Source: Chloroflexi bacterium TSY | GTDB lineage: Bacteria > Chloroflexota > Anaerolineae > Caldilineales > Caldilineaceae | Direction: 5' to 3' | DNA length: 64,000 bases | Assembly (NCBI GenBank): GCA_019217005.1 | Contig: JAHBNG010000050.1 | Span: 1-64,000, forward strand | Part shown: positions 35,812-43,673 of the stretch, piece after piece | Layout: every line of letters begins with the position of its first letter | Position numbering within the stretch: position 1 is the first letter of the stretch | Program-made: the position numbers and the translations under genes | Notes under the pieces: generated by a model | The model's database searches: none | Seen by the model: the letters and a program-made list of their open reading frames with translations, nothing else | Told to the model about the DNA's origin: nothing

Positions 35812-37313
35812 AGCTCGACTTTGTACAATTTGGGCACATTAAAAAGTTAATAAAGAAGGAACAAAAGGGAAGCTGATGTAAGATAGGAGTGAGAAAACAA
35901 CTATCAAAGAGAGGAGAGCCCAATGTTCCTTCCAGCAGAAATAATCCCGTTGTTCGAGAGCTTTCGCCCAGTCTTCACAGAACCGACGTACCAAAAGGCA
36001 CTGGTCTTGGTGATAGGGACGGTGTTAACGAAGGGAAGACGAACGGTGACAGCGGCGTTGAGAGTGATGGGATTGGAGCAAGAGGGAGACTGGTCCAAGT
36101 ATCACCATGTGCTGAATCGAGCGAAGTGGGATGGATTGATGTTGAGCTATATCTTACTGCACTTGATTGTGGATACGTTTGTGGTCATGGGAGCGCCAGT
36201 CGAGATAACGGTAGACGAGACGCTAGAAAGGCGCTGGGGTCCCAAGATCAGCAAACGAGGACACTGGCGAGATAGCCTGGCGTCAGGCCGGAAGATGAGC
36301 GTAAGCACGAGCGGATTGCGGTGGCTGGTCTTCTGTGTGGTGGTCAAGTTGCCGTGGAGTGACCTCTACTGGTCAATGCCCTTTCTGAGCGTCTTACTCA
36401 CAACACCGAAAGTCAGCGAAACGCTCAACCAGCGCCACCGAACAGTGGCGAAACGAACCATGCAGGTGGTGGCCTGGCTGCGTCGAGCTTTGCCAGGTCG
36501 AGAAATCAAGCTCATCGGCGATGGGGCTTACAGTGTGATCGAGTTGGGCTTGTGCTGTCAATCCCAAGGAGTCACCTTGATTGCGCCTCTGCGCCTGGAT
36601 GCGCGTCTCTTTGACTATCCACCCTCCCGTTTGAAACCTGACGGCACAAAACGACCTGGTCGTCCTCCTGTCGTTGGGCAGCGACTGCCCAAGCTGGAAG
36701 ATGTTGCCCTCTTCAAAACCACCTGTTGGCACCGCTGCCGCATTGACTGGTATGGGGGAGAATCTGAAGTCGTCGACTGGGCCACTGGTATTGCCTTTTG
36801 GTACTCTACCGGCACAACTCCGCTCCTTCTGCGCTGGGTTTTAGTCCGCGATCCCAAAGGCCAAGCTGAGACCGTCGCTTACTTCTCCACCGATATTCAT
36901 CAGGCTGCCCCCCACATCATCGCTGATTTCGTCAAACGTTGGTCCATTGAAGTCTCTTTCGAGGAAGCCAGAGCTCACCTCGGTGTCGAAACTCAGCGCC
37001 AGTGGAGTGACTTGGCCATTGAGAGGACTACTCCTGCTCTCTTTGGTCTTTTCAGCCTTGTCATCTTGATGGCTCATGCCTTCTCTCCTGATGGCTCTAT
37101 CCCTTTGCCTCAAGCTGCTTGGTATCACAAGACTCACGCCACCTTCCATGACCTCCTCTCTCTGGTTCGCCGCCGCTTATGGTGCCATTTCCTTTTCCAG
37201 ACATCTCACTTTTCACCTGATCTTCGTTTATTCTCTCCCTCTCAGGTGAACACCTTACTTTCTGCTGTCTGTTATTAACTTTTTATGGTGCTTAAAACTT
37301 ACAAAGTCTAGCT
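35812..37313 (+). mobile_element. DDE insertion sequence, intact copy
   Basis: 1502 bp; termini AGCTCGACTTTGTA and TACAAAGTC-like right end (ACAAAGTCTAGCT), with imperfect 40-bp inverted repeats. Same IS as the broken copy at 20853-22738. Inserted directly against the end of the IS5-family element; no certain target duplication. Confidence 0.9.
35923..37278 (+). CDS. DDE transposase of the 1.5-kb IS
   Basis: 451 residues, intact; a GAGGAGAG ribosome binding site precedes the ATG. Blocks VTSALRVMGL-like (VTAALRVMGLEQEGDW), ITVDETLERRWGPK (first Asp), IKLIGDGAYSVIELG (second Asp) and RWSIEVSFEEARAHLGVETQ (Glu) define a DDE_5-type transposase related to the IS701/IS4 superfamily. The exact family name is not certain. 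Probably active and the source for the broken copy. Confidence 0.88.
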   Translation: MFLPAEIIPLFESFRPVFTEPTYQKALVLVIGTVLTKGRRTVTAALRVMGLEQEGDWSKYHHVLNRAKWDGLMLSYILLHLIVDTFVVMGAPVEITVDETLERRWGPKISKRGHWRDSLASGRKMSVSTSGLRWLVFCVVVKLPWSDLYWSMPFLSVLLTTPKVSETLNQRHRTVAKRTMQVVAWLRRALPGREIKLIGDGAYSVIELGLCCQSQGVTLIAPLRLDARLFDYPPSRLKPDGTKRPGRPPVVGQRLPKLEDVALFKTTCWHRCRIDWYGGESEVVDWATGIAFWYSTGTTPLLLRWVLVRDPKGQAETVAYFSTDIHQAAPHIIADFVKRWSIEVSFEEARAHLGVETQRQWSDLAIERTTPALFGLFSLVILMAHAFSPDGSIPLPQAAWYHKTHATFHDLLSLVRRRLWCHFLFQTSHFSPDLRLFSPSQVNTLLSAVCY

Positions 37314-37327
37314 AAGGAACGGATTGA

Positions 37328-37511
37328 GCGGATTAGGCAACAGATTAAGCGGATGGGTCAGCGGATGCAAGGCGGATGTTGCTGCACACGCGACTGATTT
37401 GCGCGGATAAAATCTTGCGACCCAATCGGTTCGTCTACTGGTACCACGCAACACGCATGACGCACGCCATCGCGACGTACATACTGACGTCCCATCTGAC
37501 GTCCCTGACGT
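37328..37511. promoter_or_regulatory. Short repeat cluster, possible origin-associated sites
   Basis: GCGGAT occurs at 37328, 37349, 37361, 37372 and 37403, the first four spaced 21, 12 and 11 bases, near helical phasing. Then GACGT occurs at 37474, 37486, 37498 and 37507. The cluster lies about 0.9 kb before the replication-type gene. Suggestive of binding sites, not proof of an origin. Confidence 0.4.
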
Positions 37512-37576
37512 ACGTACGTTCAGAGAGAACAGAGCAAAATTCAGGTCAATGGCTCAAAGAGTCCAGTAGGGGGAAG

Positions 37577-37807
37577 ATGAACCAAAAACGGTGGGGCATC
37601 CACATCAAAACACGTTCTGTGCGCATGTTTCGGCAATTTACGGATGAAGAGATGTGCGTTCACATAGAAGAGTTGCCAGCGCTCATTCAAGAACTGGCGT
37701 CGGCCTATGCTGCAGCCAGCGGTGATCACTTGATCATACTAGCGTCGCAAGGATGCAGGATGGATCACGATTTGGAATGGGTACCCAAGTCGGAGAAAGA
37801 CTCATAA
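37577..37807 (+). CDS. Unknown small protein
   Basis: 76 residues from ATG 37577, preceded by GGGGGAAG. Sequence features: KRWGIHIKTRSVRMFRQFTD and MCVHIEELPALIQELASAYA. No family recognised. Confidence 0.45.
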   Translation: MNQKRWGIHIKTRSVRMFRQFTDEEMCVHIEELPALIQELASAYAAASGDHLIILASQGCRMDHDLEWVPKSEKDS

Positions 37808-37919
37808 ACAACATCATTGAGCGATTGTGAATGGACACGGATTGACGCAGATAAACGCGGATTTTTTTGTCGAGGGAAGCAGCTTGCCCCAGGATAACGA
37901 TGTTTGGTGCTTAAAATCC

Positions 37920-37960
37920 GTTTGTGAAACGGTCGCTGTTGGCATGCGTGTTTCACAAAC
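37920..37960. repeat. Inverted repeat, 11-bp arms
   Basis: GTTTGTGAAAC at 37920-37930 and its complement at 37950-37960; possible operator. Confidence 0.5.
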
Positions 37961-38107
37961 ATTTGATCGATTCGCGCGCACAACTCAATGATTCTGTCCA
38001 TTGGGCGTACCACAGGATTGGCATTACAGGTTAACTGTGCTACAATCCAGTTGACCAATAACAAAAGCGCCCTGGATGGCCTGGTAACCTAAAGAGCGCT
38101 TCTGTCA

Positions 38108-38178
38108 AAATAACTGTTGTGTTCATTACTTGACACCAGCATCATTCTGGTGTCAAGTAATGAACACAACAGTTATTT
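38108..38178. promoter_or_regulatory. Perfect 32-bp-arm palindrome
   Basis: Arms 38108-38139 and 38147-38178 are exact reverse complements around a 7-base loop (CATCATT). It starts AAATAACTGTTGTG and ends CACAACAGTTATTT. Such a long perfect hairpin in the replication region could be a single-strand origin, a regulator of the downstream gene or a very strong bidirectional terminator. Confidence 0.7.
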
Positions 38179-38184
38179 AACGAC

Positions 38185-38226
38185 AAAGCACACGGGCGAC
38201 TAGATTGGTTGCCGTGCGCTTTTATT
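38185..38226 (+). terminator. Terminator-like stem and T-tract
   Basis: AAAGC-A-CACGG pairs with CCGTG-C-GCTTT across one mismatch, followed by TTTTATT. It lies between the palindrome and the replication-type gene. Confidence 0.45.
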
Positions 38227-38323
38227 ATAACAAATACCCAATCAACAAACGAACCCATGAAAAGAAAGCCCGCCTGCTGCCAACAGGCGGGAATGGGTCA
38301 CCATTTGCCGAAAGGATATACCC

Positions 38324-39739
38324 GTGCTTAGTATACCACACATCACCCAAAATAGCACCTTCCCAAATGTTAACAATTTGATCGAACCCTTTACATATGT
38401 CCGGAACCAGGCAGCGACCAGCCAAATTATGGCTGCGCAGTTGCCTCCATCCACCGAACGGGTGGCCCATCGCCTGCTCAGTCGCGCCCATCCAGACAAT
38501 GGCCACATCACCTTTACGTGGGATGAACTCACCGACCTCCTTGAGTTGAGCCAAGGGCGCATCCGCTACCATCTGGGCGTTCTCAAACAGCGCGGCATCA
38601 TCCACTACTCAGCCAATGGCCATGTTTATATCACCTTCCGCATCTGGTTGGAGAGCAAGACTGCTGTCGAAACGCCAGCCATGACGCCACCGAGCGTTCT
38701 GGCCATGGTCGAGCAAAGCCCGAGGATAGAGAGCGATCATGGACGCGCGACTATCGATCATCCACGCGCGACAGTTCTCCGTCCAGCGCTTGGGGAAGGA
38801 AAGGAAATCTCTCCGGAAACCGATTGTCAGCCCGAAATCGATCATGGACGATCGGAACCCGCGCGTTCACGCGCGACTATCGATCATCCACGCGCGGCGG
38901 AGCCTACATATGTTTGTTTGTTTGATCCTACTCCTTCTATAGAAGAAATGAACAAACATGTAGAAGAACCAAAAAGCAAACCAAACAACGGACTGAGTAG
39001 CGGATTTGTGGAAAAAGAGCATGAGTTAAGAGAAAGTGAGTTCGCAAATCAATGTATGGGCAGTGACTTGGACGTTGAAGAATCGGTTGTTGATTTGAAG
39101 CAAGAGGCTGCGGATGATCCAGAGGCAAGTTGTTTGGCGTTATTGATTGATTCGGATGTGGCGATTGGGGAGCAAGTGGCTGCGCAGTGGGTGGTTGAAC
39201 ATAGCCCCGAGTGGCTTGAGCGTCAGGTTTTTGCCTATTTGAAGGATCTGGAAGTGGGCAAAGTCAGCGGACCCGGCGCACTCTTTAACCGAGTCGCCCA
39301 GCGTTGGAACGCACCCTCTCTGAGCGAGCAAGATAAGCAATCCGACCTCTACCTGCGCACGCATCCGGTCTATGCAGAGAAACTGGCTCGATGGAAAGCA
39401 GAACTCGCCGAACAAGAGCGTCAATGGCAGGCAGAAGCCACACGTCAACAGCAAACGAAACTTGACTATCAGAAACAAGCAGAAGCCGACCTCACGGAAC
39501 GAGTCGGTGCACCCGGCAGCGAACGCCGGCGGGCGCACAACGCTATCTGCCGGCACCTACGCATCGACCCGGCCCTGGTTGACTGGTCGATTGAGGTCAA
39601 CGAGGACCAGGTGATTGTCAACGAAGCAGGGCGCTATGCGACGCATCTGGAAAGAGCGAATCAGATGATTGAACGGTATGCGCTGGGTTTGGAGTTGGGG
39701 CGGGGTATGGCGTTGGTGGTTCAAAATATTTCTGAATAA
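38324..39739 (+). CDS. Winged-helix plasmid replication-type protein
   Basis: 471 residues from GTG 38324, with AGGA seven bases upstream. About residues 40-108 form a winged helix-turn-helix (FTWDELTDLLELSQGRIRYH, VLKQRGIIHY, GHVYITFRIWL). A long acidic, probably disordered middle follows (about 125-275) with the motif RATIDHPRA twice. The C-terminal part has an alpha-helical region, a charged coiled coil (ELAEQERQWQAEATRQQQ) and a small end domain. The layout resembles replication initiator or helicase-loader proteins of plasmids. The assignment is inferred from the wHTH, the repeats inside the gene and the partition genes on the same replicon. It could also be a transcription regulator. 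Confidence 0.55.
   Translation: MLSIPHITQNSTFPNVNNLIEPFTYVRNQAATSQIMAAQLPPSTERVAHRLLSRAHPDNGHITFTWDELTDLLELSQGRIRYHLGVLKQRGIIHYSANGHVYITFRIWLESKTAVETPAMTPPSVLAMVEQSPRIESDHGRATIDHPRATVLRPALGEGKEISPETDCQPEIDHGRSEPARSRATIDHPRAAEPTYVCLFDPTPSIEEMNKHVEEPKSKPNNGLSSGFVEKEHELRESEFANQCMGSDLDVEESVVDLKQEAADDPEASCLALLIDSDVAIGEQVAAQWVVEHSPEWLERQVFAYLKDLEVGKVSGPGALFNRVAQRWNAPSLSEQDKQSDLYLRTHPVYAEKLARWKAELAEQERQWQAEATRQQQTKLDYQKQAEADLTERVGAPGSERRRAHNAICRHLRIDPALVDWSIEVNEDQVIVNEAGRYATHLERANQMIERYALGLELGRGMALVVQNISE
38734..38897. repeat. Iteron-like repeats within the replication-type gene
   Basis: A 17-base unit, CGATCATSSACGCGCGR or a close variant, occurs at 38734, 38755, 38839 and 38881. Spacings are 21, 84 and 42, all multiples of 21 (two helical turns). 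A 28-base stretch at 38743-38770 recurs exactly at 38869-38896. Confidence 0.6.
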
Positions 39740-39810
39740 AGCAAGACTGAAACGTTGCTTGTGTCCGTATACAGTGGGTATCTCGTTGTAGTAAAAAGAC
39801 AACTAGAGAA

Positions 39811-40206
39811 TTAGAGAATCGGTCGCCAAGATGAATATAGGCCAGAAAAAGGTACCGGTACTGGGATATATATTCTTTCACTATTCCGATAGCGATACAT
39901 TTGTTCCCGCGCCTTCCGATAACCAGCCCAATAGGCACGGTACTCTTCTTCAGAGATATCACCATGCAGGTCAAATTGATCTTCAGGATGTAGGTCAATT
40001 GCATTCTGGTCATTGGAGTTAGGGCTCGCGTGGCCAATTTTGCCCAACAAGGGTGGCTGTTCATGCGCAGTTTTATCATCTGTTGTTGGTGCTGAAGCTT
40101 TGGTTTTGATGCGTTGTGAGACAGGGAGACTCGTAACAATATCTGTCTGATTCGCGCTTTTATCTTCAAAGGGTACAATCGATCGTTTTGTTGTCTTTTC
40201 AGACAT
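39811..40206 (-). CDS. Unknown protein with disordered N-terminus
   Basis: 131 residues; AAGGAG lies before the ATG at 40206. The first 75 residues are polar and Lys/Ser/Thr-rich. Then a short folded part: DISEEEYRAYWAGYRKAREQ followed by a Tyr/Arg-rich tail (MYRYRNSERIYIPVPVPFSG). Convergent with the replication-type gene. No family recognised. Confidence 0.55.
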   Translation of the reverse strand: MSEKTTKRSIVPFEDKSANQTDIVTSLPVSQRIKTKASAPTTDDKTAHEQPPLLGKIGHASPNSNDQNAIDLHPEDQFDLHGDISEEEYRAYWAGYRKAREQMYRYRNSERIYIPVPVPFSGLYSSWRPIL

Positions 40207-40287
40207 GATTTGCTCCTTGAGCGATCGGTTCGTGAAACGCTCAGTTTTTTTGTTATAAATTGATAAGGAGTGGTTGAGATATTCACT

Positions 40288-40318
40288 CGTGAAGCAGGAG
40301 GTCTACTCCTGCTTCACG
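40288..40318. terminator. Hairpin with perfect 13-bp arms
   Basis: CGTGAAGCAGGAG and CTCCTGCTTCACG around GTCTA. No T-run directly follows; either terminator or operator upstream of the minus-strand gene at 39811-40206. Confidence 0.5.
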
Positions 40319-41501
40319 GATCAAGATAGACCGAATAGTTTATTGACTCAGAGTATTTCATAAATGGAGATTAGAAACATCTATCAATTTGTATAGTATT
40401 TGTATGAAATCGAAGGAGATAGTTGTTTTAAGCAGTTCTTTGTATGTTTAAGAGGCAGATTTCGATTGATGGATGTTGGTTTGCAGCTGCTCGACCAATG
40501 TGACATGATTTGAACAGTTCAGTTCAAGAAAGGTCTTATGAGCGCTTGCGAGAGTGCTCTCAGCTTGGTCGAATAGTTGCTCATGGAACAGGCATTTTCC
40601 CAGAGCATATTGTGTACGAGCTGCTTCGAAAGAATTTGTCTCGGCAAAGCGTGATTCACTTTGCCGGTAGGCATCTTGGGCGGCATCAGGGTTTCCCAGG
40701 TAGTTCTGTATCTTGCCTAAGAGTCGGTAAGCCAGACCATCCTCTACCTGTTCGTTCTCGGCGATTTTGATCAAATCCGCAGCCAGAGTGAAAGCTTCAT
40801 CCGATTGCTGGCGTTGTAGAGCCAACTCAGCCGCCAGTCGTTTGTAGATAATTTCCTGGTGTTTCTCTTGGAGTTGCTCTTGAAGCTGAGCGGCTTCGTT
40901 GTATACGGATTCAATCAGCTGCACTGGGTCGCTCCGCTCAAGCATGAGTTGGGTTTTATTGAATAACACCCATTGCAGTTCTGACAACAGTCCATTCTGT
41001 CGAGCCAATGATTCCGCCTCCGTCAAGTGAATCCGGGCTTTATCAAAGTCCAACAGCTGGGTGTAATCTGCCGCCAGATTGCTTAATGTCAAGATCTGTC
41101 CACTGAGGAAACCCACGGCACGGTAGCGTTCCAAAGCCGCCTGCTTGTTCACAATCGCATCCTGCAATCGACCACAACGACTTTCTGTTGCACCGATTAT
41201 TCGCCCAGAGCATCCCTTCCCACCGCAGGTCGCCAACGGCTTTGGCTGAGGTCATGGCTTGTTGCCAGCTTGTGATGGCAGAGTGAGAATCGCCTGACAG
41301 TTCATGTAAATTACCCAATACATTCAGGCCATTGATGCGAGCGGCGTTTGCTTCTGATGGCAATAGCTCTAGTCCCTGTTGAGTGGTCTCTTTGGCTGGA
41401 TCCCGCATTCCTTGTCGTCCTAAAACTGAACCATGCCAAATCAGAAAGTAGCCTTTCTCATCGCTGGCTCCAGCTGTTTCGTCCTGCTGAATCTGCTCTA
41501 G

Positions 41502-43108
41502 TACTACTGTGCATCAAGTAAAGGCTCGATAATGTTCGATTTTTGCACAAGATAATGCGAGCGTTTAGCGGAAGCAAGACGACGTTGCTTGTAGCGAAGG
41601 CGCTCGATAGTCTCAGCGAGTGTCAAGACAGGTTTAGGCAGAACGGCATGGAGAAGTTCAACAACCTGTGGCAAAGTGAGAGCGGGGGCATCATATTTGA
41701 GGAAAAACTGAGAACGAGCCAAGAAACCAAAGGCCAAAATGACTAAGGTCATATGATGATGCCAACCGAGCCAACTGCGAGTTTCATATTCGTTGAGTCC
41801 GAGAAACTGCTTGGCTTGTTCAAAAATGGTTTCAATGGGCCAACGCAAAGCAGAAACAGTGGCGAAGTCATCCAAGGAAGTCTCAAGGGGTGCATTGGAG
41901 AGAAAGTATTGCAGAGAGCAATCGGGATTGCGGCGGACGATGAGCCAGAGAGCAGAACCGGGGAGCCCATTGCGGACAGAGACAATGCGGCGACAAGCAA
42001 TGGAAGCAACGATGAAGCCCTTGGAGCCCTCTTTGAGAACATGCTGTTGCCACTCATGCTCCTGGAAGGTGTCAGCGAGTTGAGCAACGGTGAGAGGCGT
42101 AGGTTCACCAGGCCGGACGCGGAGCTTGAGCTTGCGCCCGCATCCAGATGATGCGGGCAGATAGGTCTGGGGGCTGGAGGTCCAGACACGAGTCTCTTTG
42201 GGCACTTCAGCAAAGTAGCTGTAAGCGGTTTGGCCATCAATGCAGTCAAGCAGATGAGTATCTTTGCCAAAGGCTTCATCCATAGTGATCCAGCGGATGG
42301 GCAACGCACCCAGGGCGTGCGTCTGCTCAATCATGGACCAAGCCAATTCATTTTTTGTTTGGAAGGTCAGGTCAGTGGGAAGACCGGTTTTGTACCGCTT
42401 CTCTGCATACTCATCACTAAACCATTCTTGGGGGATATACAACCGACAGTTCAGTAAGGTATAGCCATGAGAGCTATTATATCCCAGGAAGACTCCGGCT
42501 TGACAGTTGGCGATCTTGCCCAGTTCGCCACACCGCTGCCGCTTGACGCCCACTGACTCTTCTCCTTGCTTGGGAATGTCGCTCCCATCCAGGAGTAAGA
42601 CGCCATTTGCGTCTCCCAACAACTCACCTGTCTGTCGAGTATGTTCCGCCAGCATCGCTTCACCGCTCCAGCGGCTCTGACCCACAAAGCTTTGCAGGGG
42701 GCGTACACCCGATTCTCCTACTGTCGCCAGCGCGATGTTCTCGGCCGATTTGCGTTTGATTTCGGGGTCTAACAAGCCTCGCATGTAGTGGTACGCATGC
42801 TCTCTGAGCCACATGGCTGAAGTATGGACTATATATGGCATGATACTCCTGGAGTTGGTCGGCCAGTGCCGCCAGTTGCTCTTCTGTCAGTTCCAGCAGC
42901 GGCGGGCTTTCCAGTTGGCTGTAGTCATATTGATTGACTGCTTGAGCAAGTTTCATCTTGATTTCCTTTCATCGAAGACTGCTTCATTTTATTGGCTCTT
43001 CAGTCTATCTCATTTTTCCTTTGCATTCTGTTTGCGTTTTGTTAGCAATATGCCCAGAAATATAACGAATTTCCTTTGTGTTTCACAATATATTGCTGCA
43101 CAGTAGTA
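41502..43108 (-). mobile_element. IS701-type insertion sequence, copy B
   Basis: 1607 bp, ends TACTACTGTGCA and TGCACAGTAGTA. Target duplication CTAG at 41498-41501 and 43109-43112, matching the YTAG preference known for the IS701 family. The uninterrupted target is visible in copy A as CTCTAGAGCAG. Confidence 0.93.
41504..42956 (-). pseudogene. IS701-type transposase, copy B with one frameshift
   Basis: Frame opens at ATG 42956 (MKLAQAVNQYDYS) and is broken near 42808, where two bases present in copy A (the AG in CAGAGAGAG) are missing. From there to 41504 the frame is open. Blocks are LLLDGSDIPKQG, SVGVKRQRCGELGK, WITMDEAFGKDTHLL (second Asp region) and LRWPIETIFEQAKQFLGLNE (Glu). Combining both copies gives a full protein of about 485 residues. 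Whether the 2-base loss is real is uncertain. Confidence 0.88.
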
Positions 43109-43673
43109 CTAGAGCTTTCTGGCTCCACATCAATGCGTCAATTGGATTGAGGCGAGAGCGCAATTGATAACAATAGGCCCAAAACCGATGCTCTGTTGGA
43201 TTTGTGGGGGAAGAGGGTATGGCTTTCTCTGCTAGTCCAAGGTGAGCTGATGCCTCTACCTGTTTGCCCTGACGCTCATAAAAGAGCGCCAGCTTCAGAT
43301 AAATCTCGGCCACCTTTTGTGGATTGGCAGTGAGTGCTTCATCTTGCAAGCAGTGATGAAGCAACTCAATGGCCATTGACCAGTGACCACGACTATCCAG
43401 AAATCCAGCTAAACCCAATTGGATGTTGGTTAGGTTATTGACGGTTTTGCGATAGAGCGTCCACTTTCCCTGTTGGGCTAGCCATGTTAAGGAACGCAAG
43501 ATATGTCCAAAATCCTGCTGAAGACCACGAAATGGATAGGTACTCTGTTCCTCCACGAGCTGAATATAATGGTCAGCTAACCGTTGTCTTGGTTCATCCA
43601 TACCCCCCCTTTCATACTCCGCATGTGCTGTAGCAAAAAGTTGAACGAGTGAATGAAGCCGATTACAAATGTG

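Larger units (their letters stand above)
34761..35812 (+). mobile_element. IS5-family insertion sequence
   Basis: About 1.05 kb. Inverted repeats TAAGAAGGTGTATTAAAAG (left) and the complement of CTTTTAAAACACCTTCTTA (right) match 18 of 19. Flanking TTAA and TTAG fit the YTAR target of IS5 relatives. The right end touches the next IS. Confidence 0.85.
37808..38323. other. Non-coding region rich in hairpins before replication-type gene
   Basis: No gene seen. Contains an 11-bp-arm dyad (37920-37960), a 71-base perfect palindrome (38108-38178), a terminator-like stem (38185-38226) and an 8-bp-arm hairpin (38269-38291) 32 bases before the next start codon. Confidence 0.65.
40448..43660 (-). pseudogene. 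TPR part of a second NB-ARC-TPR gene, split by an IS
   Basis: A paralogue of the 3' half of the gene at 4022-6520, about 90 percent identical by eye. It begins at about 43660 with RLHSLVQLF and RLADHYIQLVEEQ, only some 14 bases past the stop of the FG-GAP gene, and lacks the HTH and NB-ARC parts. It is interrupted by the IS701-type element (41502-43108) at the sequence CTAG, equivalent to 6093 in copy A. An extra A near 41196 shifts the frame. The C-terminal TPR repeats to 40448 are present only in this copy. Confidence 0.82.
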
